Shown piece after piece: positions 1 to 8,172 of a DNA stretch of 35,732 nucleotides. The stretch spans positions 1-35,732 of the forward strand of contig JQIS01000013.1 of NCBI GenBank assembly GCA_000830175.1, written 5' to 3'. The notes below the pieces were generated by a model. It did not search any database. It worked only from the letters and a program-made list of their open reading frames with translations, and was not told the DNA's origin. Position 1 is the stretch's first letter, and each line of letters begins with the position of its first letter. This DNA is from Sulfurovum sp. FS08-3 (GTDB lineage: Bacteria > Campylobacterota > Campylobacteria > Campylobacterales > Sulfurovaceae). Position numbers and translations under genes: made by a program.

Positions 1-8
1 TAAATCTT

Positions 9-40
9 AGATTGCTTCACCCTAAAGGGTTCGCAATGAC
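9..40. repeat. Arm of a dispersed palindromic repeat, copy 1
   Basis: This 32-bp stretch, from AGATTGC to CGCAATGAC, matches 25374-25405 with one difference (C at 18 against T at 25383). It contains a small internal palindrome, ACCCTAAAGGGT. In the second copy it is the right arm of a longer hairpin; the left arm here would lie outside the window. It sits about 30 bases 3' of the cmoB stop and could act as a transcription-ending hairpin for cmoB. What is seen is the repeat; any function is inference. Confidence 0.7.
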
Positions 41-70
41 GTAATTTTTAAAGTGCGTAAGGTCAGATAG

Positions 71-970
71 TTATTTATACGCCTTAATATAGACTCGTTT
101 GGGGGCGGGGTAGCCTTCAACTGTTTTGGTTTTGTCGTTGGGATCCAAAAAATCATCCAAGCTTTGGGCAAATGTCCAAGGGGTGACACGCTGTTCATGG
201 GTTTGAGTGGTCATGGTAGCCAACACCTCAATGTGTGAAAATCCCGCACGGATACACCAATTGCGTAGAGCGCAAACGGTAGGGATAAAATAGACATTGG
301 GAATTTGAGAGTAGCGTTTGTTGGGCGTGAGAGCTATCTCCTCTTCTCCTTCTATCATAAAGGTATCCAAAATTAGCTCCCCGTTTTTGTTGAGTCCGTT
401 GTAGAGTGATTTGAGGCTACTAATGGGGTCACTGCGATGATAGAGAACTCCCAAACAAAAAAGCACATCAAAACGGTGAGGATAGAACTCAACATGTTCA
501 ACGCCTAATAGTTCATAGACAATATCGCTTTGGATGAAATGGTTGATAAAGGCAAACTGCGTATAAAAAGCTGCCGAAGGGTCAAATCCCACCAATTTTT
601 TGGGTTGCTCTTCTAGCATCCTAAAGAGATAGTAGCCATTATTGCAACCAATATCGCCTACTAGTTTATCTTTGAGATTAAAATGAGGCTTGAGCAGATT
701 GTATTTGATAGAGCTTTGCCACTCCGTATCAATAAAAAGCTCATTGATAGCAAAAGGACCTTTTCTCCACGGAATATTGACTTTGGCAAGAGCTTCGATG
801 TGGGCCATATCCTTAGGCGTTGCATCGGCAATCTCAATCTCAATCACATCACCCAAACGCACCTTAATCTCTTTGAAGTGAGGCAAGACCTTGAGGCTCT
901 CTTGTCGTGGGATAATATTTTTCCATGTGAGCCACTCACGTCGCTCACGCCTAATTGCTTCAATATCCAA
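71..970 (-). CDS. cmoB: tRNA U34 carboxymethyltransferase CmoB
   Basis: Transfers the carboxymethyl group of carboxy-SAM to 5-hydroxyuridine at the wobble position of tRNA, giving cmo5U. Visible family features are WRKGPF and DTEW in the N-terminal half, a SAM-binding Rossmann segment (VGDIGCNNGYY), LGVLYHRSDP, and a C-terminal block SLDDFLDP...KTVEGYPAPKR that closely follows E. coli CmoB. The frame is open back to a GTG at 1033, but that would overlap the upstream cyclophilin gene by 56 bases. A TTG at 970 gives an N-terminus reading MDIEAIRRERREWLTWKN, a natural start for epsilonproteobacterial CmoB, 7 bases after the upstream stop. I therefore use 970, giving 299 residues. No clear ribosome binding site precedes it, so the start is less certain than the gene. 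Probably co-transcribed with the cyclophilin gene. Confidence 0.93.
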   Translation of the reverse strand: MDIEAIRRERREWLTWKNIIPRQESLKVLPHFKEIKVRLGDVIEIEIADATPKDMAHIEALAKVNIPWRKGPFAINELFIDTEWQSSIKYNLLKPHFNLKDKLVGDIGCNNGYYLFRMLEEQPKKLVGFDPSAAFYTQFAFINHFIQSDIVYELLGVEHVEFYPHRFDVLFCLGVLYHRSDPISSLKSLYNGLNKNGELILDTFMIEGEEEIALTPNKRYSQIPNVYFIPTVCALRNWCIRAGFSHIEVLATMTTQTHEQRVTPWTFAQSLDDFLDPNDKTKTVEGYPAPKRVYIKAYK

Positions 971-977
971 CGAACGA

Positions 978-1508
978 CTACTTTTTGATATAGGCTTTGA
1001 TGATTTTTTGTTCAAACAAAGGTCTATCACCACCTTGCGAACCGCTTGTGGTCACGTCGCCAATCTTTTTGACTACCTCTTGCCCTGCTACTACTTCGCC
1101 AAAAATGGTGTGCATTCCATTAAGATGCGGTGTGGGGGCTAAAGTGATGAAAAATTGACTTCCGTTGGTATTGCGTCCAGCGTTTGCCATTGCCAAAATC
1201 ATAGGTTTATCAAAAACCACATTGGGTGCAAACTCATCTTCAAAAGGCTTTTGCCAAATCGATTCGCCTCCACGTCCTGTACCCGTAGGGTCACCGCCTT
1301 GAACCATAAAACCTTGAATCACACGATGGAAAATAAGTCCATTGTAGTAGCCGTTTTTAACGTGTGTCGTAAAATTTTCTACCGCTTTGGGTGCAATTTG
1401 AGGCAACATTTTAAGCTCAATCTTGCCCACATTGGTCTCTAATACAACAATAGGATTAGCCATAAGCGTTGTCCACGCCAAAGTGAGTGTTAATAGTAAT
1501 TTTTTCAT
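978..1508 (-). CDS. Exported cyclophilin-type peptidyl-prolyl cis-trans isomerase
   Basis: Cyclophilin-fold isomerase that speeds cis-trans isomerisation of X-Pro bonds during protein folding. Residues 1-17 (MKKLLLTLTLAWTTLMA) form a signal peptide, so it should act in the periplasm. Catalytic-core motifs are present: FHRVIQGFMVQGGDPTGTGRGG, MANAG..TNGSQFFITL and HTIFGEVVAGQEVV. At 176 residues it is the usual bacterial size plus a leader. An AAGGAGA ribosome binding site lies 6-7 bases before the ATG. It starts 9 bases after the stop of the upstream small gene and is followed closely by cmoB, suggesting one transcript. Confidence 0.93.
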   Translation of the reverse strand: MKKLLLTLTLAWTTLMANPIVVLETNVGKIELKMLPQIAPKAVENFTTHVKNGYYNGLIFHRVIQGFMVQGGDPTGTGRGGESIWQKPFEDEFAPNVVFDKPMILAMANAGRNTNGSQFFITLAPTPHLNGMHTIFGEVVAGQEVVKKIGDVTTSGSQGGDRPLFEQKIIKAYIKK

Positions 1509-1517
1509 ATTTTCTCC

Positions 1518-1829
1518 TTAATAGGGTTCGCAGATATTGTCTTCGCAATGATCCACATTGAGGCGTTTAAGTATCATTTCAAAAAAATCACCCCCTGTTC
1601 GGTGGACATCATCGTGAAACTCAATATAGATAGCTTGAATATCTTTGCGGTCGGTTGAGATTTTTTCAAAAATAAAGGGGGTGAGTCCCGTCTCTTTTTT
1701 GACGGCATCAATCACATTGTAAATATCTTCTTTCAAATCGTTATTGGTTTCAAAGAGGATATTTAATCCCTCATACCGCTCTTCCATGCGTACATAGGCT
1801 TTGATGCCTTTAAATACTCTGTTTTTCAT
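1518..1829 (-). CDS. Small conserved-looking protein of unknown function
   Basis: 103 residues, not recognised. The ATG at 1829 is chosen because AAGGAGAG lies directly upstream; a longer in-frame ATG at 1880 would begin inside a structured repeat and has no ribosome binding site. The product is hydrophilic with no signal peptide or membrane segment, rich in Glu, Asp and Lys, and ends with two cysteines (DHCEDNICEPY). The mixed alpha/beta pattern (..IYNVIDAVKKETGLTPFIFEKI..IQAIYIEFHDD..) suggests a small globular fold. It lies between rny and the cyclophilin gene, downstream of the hairpin repeats at 1854-2051, so its 5' leader probably contains those hairpins. Confidence 0.75.
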   Translation of the reverse strand: MKNRVFKGIKAYVRMEERYEGLNILFETNNDLKEDIYNVIDAVKKETGLTPFIFEKISTDRKDIQAIYIEFHDDVHRTGGDFFEMILKRLNVDHCEDNICEPY

Positions 1830-1853
1830 CTCTCTCTCCTTCTTTTTTAATTT

Positions 1854-2051
1854 AAAATATGTCTCCTTGAATTTGAACAAAGTCCAAATTCAATTCCTCT
1901 CACTAAAGCTTTGCCTTTGGCAAGAACCCTAAAATATGTCTCCTTAGGGATGAACAAAGTCCATCCCTAATTCCTCTCACTAAAGCTTTGCCTTTGGCAA
2001 GAGTTTGCGAAGTTCTCCTTGAATTTGAACAAAGTCCACATTCAACTCCTT
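1854..2051 (-). repeat. Three tandem hairpin units with compensatory stem changes
   Basis: Units begin at 1854, 1931 and about 2013; the third is partial. Each has a 9-bp stem enclosing the constant 9-base loop AACAAAGTC (plus strand): 1867-1893, 1944-1970 and 2019-2045. In unit 1 the arms are TTGAATTTG/CAAATTCAA; in unit 2 TTAGGGATG/CATCCCTAA, so five consecutive pairs differ and all five are compensated. Unit 3 repeats the unit 1 stem with one mismatch. Units 1 and 2 also carry a second hairpin, TTGCC-TTT-GGCAA, at 1911-1923 and 1988-2000. On the transcribed (minus) strand each variable hairpin is flanked by GAGAGGAA and AAGGAGA. It occupies the whole gap between the rny stop and the next gene. 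Confidence 0.88.
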
Positions 2052-2062
2052 GCTCTTACTGC

Positions 2063-3586
2063 CTACCGTGCCATACTTTCAGCTCTCACTTCACGAATGA
2101 CATTGACCTTGATCTCTCCTGGATATTGTACCTTATCTTCTATCTCTTTTGCAATGCTTTTGCTCAAAACCACCGCTTCGTTGTCGTTAATCTCATAAGA
2201 ATTAACAATCACGCGAATCTCACGCCCAGCATTAATAGCATAGGCACTAATGACTCCTGCTTTGGATAGTGCAATCACTTCAAGCTCCTTAACACGTTTG
2301 GTAAAGTTCTCCAATACCTCTCTTCTAGCCCCAGGACGAGCTGCCGAAATGGTATCAGCAGCACAAACCGCAGCCGATTCGATGGAGTTTGGCTCTTCGT
2401 GTCCATGGTGGGCGTAGATGGCATTAATGACAACAGGGTGTTCGTTGTATTTTTTGCACAACTTTGCTCCGATTTCGACGTGTGAACCACCCTCCTCTTG
2501 TGTGAGAGCCTTGCCAATATCGTGCAACAATCCCGCACGCAACGCCAACTTCTCATCTCCTCCCATCTCAGCTGCCATCACCGCAGCCAACTTGGCTACT
2601 TCAAGGGTATGGGCTAGAGAGTTTTGGCCGTAACTGGCTCGATATTTGAGTTTACCCAAAAGCTGTACGAGTTCTTTTTCCATCGGGAAGAGTCCTAGAT
2701 TGATAAGGATATTCTCTCCCTCTTCGTAAATCTTTTTCTCAAACTCTTTGGTAACGCTCTCATAAATCTCTTCGATACGAGCGGGGTGTATTCTACCATC
2801 TTCAATCAACAATTCAATGACACGCGAGGCAATGGCACGACGGTAGAGATTGAAACTACTCACAATAATGACTCCAGGAGTCTCATCAATGATAATATCA
2901 ACTCCCAATAGCGTCTCAAGGCTTTTGATGTTTCGTCCCTCTTTGCCAATAATGCGTCCTTTGTGTTCATCACTGGGAAGATTGACGACATTAATGAGCC
3001 GCTCTCCTGCAAAATCTCCTGCATAGCGGGTAGTGGCTTGGGCTATGATATAGTTAGCTTTGCGTTCACCCTCCTCTTTGGCAAGGCGTTCGTATCTACG
3101 CACAATGGCTGCTACTTCGGCTTTGCTTTGCTCTTCGACTCGATGGAGAATATAGGCTTTTGCCTCCTCTTTGGTCATAGAGGCGATGTGTTGCATCTTC
3201 TCTATAATCTCATGAATCTTTTGCTCTTTTTGCTCTATGAGTCGCCCTAAGCTCTCCTCTTTTTCTATTGCTCGACGTTTGATGCCTTGAATTTTTTGAC
3301 TTTGAGCCTCTATATTTTGACGCTTCTCTTCTAAAATACGAGCTTTTTTCTCCAACTCGTTAATCTTTTCTTGAAACTTCTTTTCAAGTTCTAGCTCATT
3401 GGCTTTGATTTTAATCTGGGCATCTTGAAGCTTTTTTTGGGCTTCAAACTCAATGGCATTGGCCTTTGCTTTGCCCTCTAGGACAAAGAGGTTGATGTGC
3501 TTAGCATTCTCCCTTTTTAAAAGCACATAGGAGATACCCGCACCCACAAGTGTACCCATAGCTCCTACGCTAATTATCTCAAACAT
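2063..3586 (-). CDS. rny: Ribonuclease Y
   Basis: Membrane-anchored endoribonuclease that initiates mRNA decay, expected in organisms lacking RNase E. Domains in order: an N-terminal membrane segment (residues about 4-24), a long charged coiled coil (about 25-190), a KH RNA-binding domain with its GKEG loop at 214-217, and an HD phosphohydrolase domain with H326, the HD pair H355-D356 and a histidine-rich AHHGHE near 392. The length of 507 residues is close to the family's usual ~510-520. The start ATG at 3586 is preceded by AAGGAA. The 3-formyl-THF-ligase-type gene lies upstream with a short gap; downstream are the hairpin repeats at 1854-2051. Confidence 0.97.
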   Translation of the reverse strand: MFEIISVGAMGTLVGAGISYVLLKRENAKHINLFVLEGKAKANAIEFEAQKKLQDAQIKIKANELELEKKFQEKINELEKKARILEEKRQNIEAQSQKIQGIKRRAIEKEESLGRLIEQKEQKIHEIIEKMQHIASMTKEEAKAYILHRVEEQSKAEVAAIVRRYERLAKEEGERKANYIIAQATTRYAGDFAGERLINVVNLPSDEHKGRIIGKEGRNIKSLETLLGVDIIIDETPGVIIVSSFNLYRRAIASRVIELLIEDGRIHPARIEEIYESVTKEFEKKIYEEGENILINLGLFPMEKELVQLLGKLKYRASYGQNSLAHTLEVAKLAAVMAAEMGGDEKLALRAGLLHDIGKALTQEEGGSHVEIGAKLCKKYNEHPVVINAIYAHHGHEEPNSIESAAVCAADTISAARPGARREVLENFTKRVKELEVIALSKAGVISAYAINAGREIRVIVNSYEINDNEAVVLSKSIAKEIEDKVQYPGEIKVNVIREVRAESMAR

Positions 3587-3620
3587 TGCATTTCCTTGTA
3601 ATCCAAAACGAACAACCGCT

Positions 3621-4166
3621 CTATGCTTGATCTATGATTCCCTCTTTGGATATAAGCATATTGGCACTTATATCGTGTTCTTGAGTCATAATGCTCTTGC
3701 TGTAGCAAAGTGTTCGTGTGACAAAAATCGTTTTTTTAATCTTTTTTCTATTTTTTTCAAAAAATCTATCATACATTCCTTTACCAAAGCCCACTCTTCT
3801 TAGTGTCGAGTCGGTGGCAATGATGGGAACGATTGCTACGTCTATATTTTTTATATGCTCTTTTGAAAATTTTGGCTCTTTGATACCAAATTTTTTTACC
3901 TGTAAGGGCAATCTGTATTTTACCAATCTAAAACTTTTACCTTCCATAAACGGCACATAAAGAGTACGCTTTTGTCGTCTAAGTATTCCAATAAGTGGCA
4001 TAATATTGACTTCGATACCCAAAGGGATATAGAGCATAACGGTTTGAGCGTTACCTATTGCATCATAGAGAGCCTTTGTGATACGTTTGTCAATACCGTA
4101 GCTATGAGGAGCTATCTTTTGAAGTCTTCCAAGGCAGTGTTGTCGAAAATGATTTTTGTGTTGCAT
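3621..4166 (-). CDS. 5-formyltetrahydrofolate cyclo-ligase
   Basis: ATP-dependent conversion of 5-formyl-THF to 5,10-methenyl-THF in one-carbon metabolism, cytoplasmic. Diagnostic features are the N-terminal helix HFRQHCLGRLQ, YIPLGIEVN, and the glycine-rich nucleotide/substrate loop GFGKGMYDRFF. The length of 181 residues is normal for the family. The ATG at 4166 is supported by GGAG 4 bases upstream. Unusually, the start lies 65 bases inside the 3' end of the upstream adenylate cyclase gene in another frame, so the two are probably translationally linked. Confidence 0.9.
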   Translation of the reverse strand: MQHKNHFRQHCLGRLQKIAPHSYGIDKRITKALYDAIGNAQTVMLYIPLGIEVNIMPLIGILRRQKRTLYVPFMEGKSFRLVKYRLPLQVKKFGIKEPKFSKEHIKNIDVAIVPIIATDSTLRRVGFGKGMYDRFFEKNRKKIKKTIFVTRTLCYSKSIMTQEHDISANMLISKEGIIDQA

Positions 4167-6000
4167 AATGCTCCATATTCTCTATAGTATAAAGTTTGGT
4201 TGATTGCGTTTTGCCTTTGAGCCAAAGGGTATCAAGGTACTTTATAGGATAGTAGGATTTAATCTCATCATAGACGCTTTGACTAAAGATAAGATAGGTT
4301 CCGTACTCTTTATTTATCCCCTCCAAGCGTGAAGCGATATTGACACTATCGCCAATGATGGTATAGTTTAGTCGCTCATTAGAGCCAATATTGCCCACAA
4401 GTGACTTGCCGTAGTGAATGCCAATGCGAGTTTTGAAGATAGGTTTGCCTTTTTTTATCCATCTTTGATTGAGTTCGTAAGTGAAGCGTTGTACCATCAA
4501 AGCACTCTCCATCGCTCTACGGCAAGGCTCTAGGACACTTTGAGGTGCTCCCCAAAACGCCAAAACGGCATCGCCAATGTACTTATCGGTAGTACCACCT
4601 GTAATATGAATCGCTTTATTGATAGCCTCAAAATACTCCGAAAGTTGCAAAGCAACCTCTTTGGGAGCCATCGCTTCGGAGATGGTTGTGAAGTTTTCTA
4701 TATCGGTAAACATAATAGCCAACTCCCTCTCCTCACCATCAACCTTTGCCTCTTGTCCTGCTATCATGAGTTTTTTGATAAGCTCAACGGGGAGGTATTT
4801 GATAAACGACGAGAGGGCTATTTGAAGCGATTTGAGCGAGGATTGGGCTTTGCGAATCTCAGATACCTGAGAGTTGTCTTGGATATCAATATCAAGCTTA
4901 AGTTTTTCGATGCTTTTGATTTGGTTGGCGATTTCGATGATGGGGTTTGAGAGCTTTTTGGAGGCGTAAATCACAATAGCAATAAAAAGCAACAAAATCA
5001 CAAAAGAGATAGCAATAGTCTCATACATGGTAGCTGTAATTTTGCCCAAAATCACCTCTTTGGGGATGATGATAAGCACACGCCAATTCATACCGCTAGA
5101 GTCTTTGGGAAAATTGGAGAAGAAGTAGAGATGCTCCTCTCCTCTTTTATCCTTGATAGAGCCTCTTGTTTGGGCGTAGCGGTTGTATTGAACGGTGGCT
5201 TTGCGTACGATGGGAGAGGGGGCAAAATCACCCAATTTGACTACATCTTGGGAAAAATCATCTTTGAAAGAGGTGGCAATAATGTTTTGGTCGCTATCAA
5301 ACATGACAATATTGCCCTCCACTTTGGTACTTTGTTCCACTAAAAAATCGTGCAGTTTTGTCGAGGTAATATCAGCACCTGCGACTTTGATTTTTGTCCC
5401 TTGTGGGTCAAAATAGGGACTGCTAATCGTAATGCCAATTTCATTGGATGAGGCGTATTTGTAGGGGCTAGACCAGTAGGTATCACGAGTGGCTTTGGTT
5501 AAATAAAACCAGCTACGTTCTCTTGGGTCAAAGGTATTGGGACGCACTTCATGTTTGATGGTATTAAATTGCTCATCAAGATACTCCCAATCCTCAATCG
5601 TGCCGTTGGTATCGTTGGAGATAGTACGCAAAATGAGCTGTGGATAGCGACGCAGTTGCAAAAAATCCCCATTGATATTGGCGATATAGATGCTGTTGAG
5701 ATAATCGTAACTGCCTAATTGCTCTTTCATAAGATTGCTTAAGATACTTTTATGTTGCAAAATATCTTTGTCTTGTGCGTTGAGCTTGGCAAGAATCTTG
5801 ACATGATTGGAGGAGATTTCAAGCGTTTTGTTGGTAACGTTTACGATATTAGCGGTAATCTCTTTTTGTACTTTGTCGAGCATAATATAAGACAAATCGT
5901 AAGATTTATAAAAATTATAGACAATCAATATAGCCGCTACCGTGCTTAGAAGTACAGTAAAGAGTTCACTAAGCTTTATCGAAAACTTTTTGGTACGCAC
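4102..6000 (-). CDS. Membrane class III adenylate cyclase with periplasmic Cache-type sensor
   Basis: Predicted to make cAMP from ATP in response to an extracytoplasmic cue. Order: transmembrane helix 1 (about 12-30), a periplasmic double-Cache-like sensor (about 31-320, with DPRERSWFYLT, YWSSPY, ISSPYFDPQG), transmembrane helix 2 (about 325-346), a HAMP-like linker and the catalytic domain. Metal-binding D433 (FTDIENF) and D477 (YIGDAVLAFWGAP) are present, as are K473 and D551 typical of adenine selection and transition-state N554 and R558 (GDSVNIASRLE). The catalytic site therefore appears intact. The start is GTG at 6000, with AAGGAG about 6-7 bases upstream. The C-terminal tail after LYTIE overlaps the next gene by 65 bases. 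Guanylate cyclase activity is less likely from the K/D pair. Confidence 0.9.
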   Translation of the reverse strand: MRTKKFSIKLSELFTVLLSTVAAILIVYNFYKSYDLSYIMLDKVQKEITANIVNVTNKTLEISSNHVKILAKLNAQDKDILQHKSILSNLMKEQLGSYDYLNSIYIANINGDFLQLRRYPQLILRTISNDTNGTIEDWEYLDEQFNTIKHEVRPNTFDPRERSWFYLTKATRDTYWSSPYKYASSNEIGITISSPYFDPQGTKIKVAGADITSTKLHDFLVEQSTKVEGNIVMFDSDQNIIATSFKDDFSQDVVKLGDFAPSPIVRKATVQYNRYAQTRGSIKDKRGEEHLYFFSNFPKDSSGMNWRVLIIIPKEVILGKITATMYETIAISFVILLLFIAIVIYASKKLSNPIIEIANQIKSIEKLKLDIDIQDNSQVSEIRKAQSSLKSLQIALSSFIKYLPVELIKKLMIAGQEAKVDGEERELAIMFTDIENFTTISEAMAPKEVALQLSEYFEAINKAIHITGGTTDKYIGDAVLAFWGAPQSVLEPCRRAMESALMVQRFTYELNQRWIKKGKPIFKTRIGIHYGKSLVGNIGSNERLNYTIIGDSVNIASRLEGINKEYGTYLIFSQSVYDEIKSYYPIKYLDTLWLKGKTQSTKLYTIENMEHYATQKSFSTTLPWKTSKDSSS

Positions 6001-6078
6001 ACGTCTCTCCTTAATTTATGAAAGTAGTACTATTTTATCTAAAATATCGCACTCTTTTAATTAAGGAAATCCTTGATG

Positions 6079-6426
6079 TTATCTAGCACAGATTTTAAAA
6101 TCGCTTCCTACCCAACAAGCAGGGTCATGTCGTGAACGTTGTGCCTCACCCCAACGAGAGTTAATACCATCACGTGTCAAGCCTCGTACTTCACCGATAC
6201 CTTTTTCTACAACGTACAAAGATACGGACATTATAGTACCAAATAGCGGTTTGTCGGGATCGTAATCGGCTATCGAAAAGCTACCGCCTCTTTCTGATTC
6301 AAACTCGCAATAGCCGTGAAACTCTACTACGCCATTGGATTCTATCGTACACATAGCACTTTTAGCAAAAAGTGATGAAGAGAATGCTCCCAAGACAATG
6401 ACCGCACTTATAATTTTTTTAAACAC
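6079..6426 (-). CDS. Small secreted protein of unknown function
   Basis: 115 residues, not recognised. Residues 1-21 (MFKKIISAVIVLGAFSSSLFA) are a clear signal peptide. The mature part has four cysteines (AMCTIES, HGYCEFE, PACWVG, FKICAR), an even number that suggests two disulfides in the periplasm. The start is GTG at 6426 with AGGAG seven bases upstream. It stands alone between the adenylate cyclase (same strand) and the divergent antiporter gene; the AT-rich 6427-6599 gap should hold its promoter. Confidence 0.75.
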   Translation of the reverse strand: MFKKIISAVIVLGAFSSSLFAKSAMCTIESNGVVEFHGYCEFESERGGSFSIADYDPDKPLFGTIMSVSLYVVEKGIGEVRGLTRDGINSRWGEAQRSRHDPACWVGSDFKICAR

Positions 6427-6599
6427 AATAAACTCCTAGATAAAATAATGTCAAATAAAGCAAATTTATTTTCAAAGCATTATACTGCCAATAAGCTAAT
6501 AGATAAATAATTAAATATGTTTATTTTAGATAAATATTGTTAATACTTTGGCATTTGAGGAACTCTTGAGATAGAGAGTTCTCTTAAGCCCAAAAACTC

Positions 6600-6605
6600 T
6601 ATAAT
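6600..6605 (+). promoter_or_regulatory. Likely -10 box for the NhaC-type antiporter gene
   Basis: TATAAT 28 bases before the ATG at 6634, in an AT-rich gap between divergent genes. There is no good -35 match at the usual distance, which is common in this phylum. Confidence 0.45.
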
Positions 6606-6633
6606 ATTGCTCTTCAACCAAAGGAGCGTTTTT

Positions 6634-8001
6634 ATGGAACACTACGGCTTTTTATCCCTGCTTATACCCTTGCTTATTATCGCTACGGCTATCGTTACCA
6701 AAGATGTCGTCGTGTCGTTGCTTGTGGGGATATGGATTGCTGGACTTATTCTTAATGATTTTGATATTGCAACCTCTATCGTTTCGACGCTTGATAAATT
6801 TGTGGGGCTTTTTAGTGAGGGATGGATTACCAAAACGATACTGTTTGCACTGCTCGTAGGCTCTATTATCCGTTTGCTTCATGTTAGCGCAGCGGTGAGT
6901 CGATTTGTAAGCTATTTAAACACAAAACACAAATCCATCGATTCACCCAAAGGCTCTTTGCTTTTGGCGTATTTTTTGGGCGTGGTGATTTTTATTGAAT
7001 CCTCCATTACGGCATTGGTAGCGGGTAGTGTAGCACGACCGTTGTGCGACAAAAACGGAGTGAGTCGTGAAAAACTTGCCTTCGTATGCGACTCCACTTC
7101 AGCTCCTATTTGTTCGCTTATCCCCTTTAACGGCTGGGGAGCGTTGCTACTAGGACTTATTGTTGCTTCAACTCAAAGTGCCAATGCCCTTACACTTTTG
7201 ATTACCTCGATACTCTTTAATTTCTACTCGCTTATGGTTGTGGTACTGGTTTTGATGGTGATTGTTTTTGACATCAATATAGGTTCTATGAAACACACCA
7301 AACCCCACCCTATCGAACCCTCAGCCTATAGCCACGACAATCCATCTCCTTGGCCCATGGTAGTGCCTATTGTGGTTATGATTGCCATGGTACCTCTATC
7401 GCTCTATTATACAGGCAAAGGCAATATTTTAGAGGGAAGCGGTTCAACTTCAGTATTTTATGCGGTTTTAGCAACGTTGGCTTTTATCTATCTCTACTAC
7501 CGCTTAACCCAAACCATAACCCACAAAGCCTATTTTGAAGCCCTCTACGGAGGTATTGCCGATATGATTCCTATCGCTTTGATTTTGCTTTTGGCTTTTT
7601 TGATAGGAGGCGTTATCAAAGAACTAGGCACAGCACACTATCTTGCTTCTTTGCTAGAGGGAAATATCTCTCCTATGCTTTTGCCTATGATGATATTTAT
7701 TGTAAGTGCTATTATGGCATTTGCTACGGGGACGAGTTGGGGGACTTTTTCGATTATGATGCCCATTGCTTTGACACTGGGGGGCAATTTTGAACTCTAT
7801 TTACCGCTTGTCATAGGAGCGGTGATTTCAGGCGGAGTATTTGGCGACCATGTCTCTCCTATATCCGATACGACGATTATCTCCTCCATGGCAAGTGGAT
7901 GCGAACCCATTGCACACGTCAAAACCCAAATGCCTTACGCCCTCATCGTTGCTTTTTTGACCTCTTTGCTCTATGGGATTGTGGGTTGGATAATGGTATA
8001 A
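6634..8001 (+). CDS. NhaC-family Na+/H+ antiporter
   Basis: Polytopic inner-membrane transporter, about 455 residues with roughly a dozen hydrophobic segments. The signature GDHVSPISDTTIISS near the C-terminus and FATGTSWGTFSIMMPIA are hallmark NhaC-superfamily motifs; FIESSITALVAGS and DSTSAPICSLIPFNGWG are the matching motifs in the first half. The ATG at 6634 is chosen because AAGGAG stands 7 bases upstream; an earlier in-frame TTG at 6607 has no such site. Substrate is inferred from family: Na+/H+ exchange is most likely, but NhaC relatives also exchange organic acids (for example malate/lactate), so the exact substrate is open. Followed by a paired palindromic repeat. Confidence 0.88.
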   Translation: MEHYGFLSLLIPLLIIATAIVTKDVVVSLLVGIWIAGLILNDFDIATSIVSTLDKFVGLFSEGWITKTILFALLVGSIIRLLHVSAAVSRFVSYLNTKHKSIDSPKGSLLLAYFLGVVIFIESSITALVAGSVARPLCDKNGVSREKLAFVCDSTSAPICSLIPFNGWGALLLGLIVASTQSANALTLLITSILFNFYSLMVVVLVLMVIVFDINIGSMKHTKPHPIEPSAYSHDNPSPWPMVVPIVVMIAMVPLSLYYTGKGNILEGSGSTSVFYAVLATLAFIYLYYRLTQTITHKAYFEALYGGIADMIPIALILLLAFLIGGVIKELGTAHYLASLLEGNISPMLLPMMIFIVSAIMAFATGTSWGTFSIMMPIALTLGGNFELYLPLVIGAVISGGVFGDHVSPISDTTIISSMASGCEPIAHVKTQMPYALIVAFLTSLLYGIVGWIMV

Positions 8002-8042
8002 TTAGATTTTAATATGACGCACCTGCTATATATTTAGCATTT

Positions 8043-8130
8043 TGGAAGTGGGACTTTAGTCCCACTGATTAGCTTTGGTAGTAATGACAACCCAATCTTG
8101 GCTTTTGGTGGGACTAAAGTCCCACTTCCA
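8043..8130. repeat. Paired REP-like palindromes in perfect 23-bp inverted orientation
   Basis: Bases 8043-8065 and 8108-8130 are exact reverse complements over 23 bp, separated by 42 bp. Each arm itself holds an 18-bp palindrome-like hairpin: GTGGGACTTTAGTCCCAC at 8048-8065 and GTGGGACTAAAGTCCCAC at 8108-8125. The architecture resembles paired REP elements (BIMEs). It lies between the antiporter stop and the next small gene and could fold into a cruciform or a strong mRNA hairpin. No other copy is visible in this window. Confidence 0.85.
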
Positions 8131-8172
8131 ATAAAAGTGTGTAAGGTGGGTTAATTTTTTTAAAGGAACACT

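Noticed and set aside
1854-2051. CRISPR-like array
   Set aside because: Repeats are adjacent hairpin units, about 77 bases long, with no unique spacers and no cas genes nearby.
4102-4166. Frameshift joining the cyclase and cyclo-ligase genes into one protein
   Set aside because: Both have complete family domains and the ligase has its own start and ribosome binding site.
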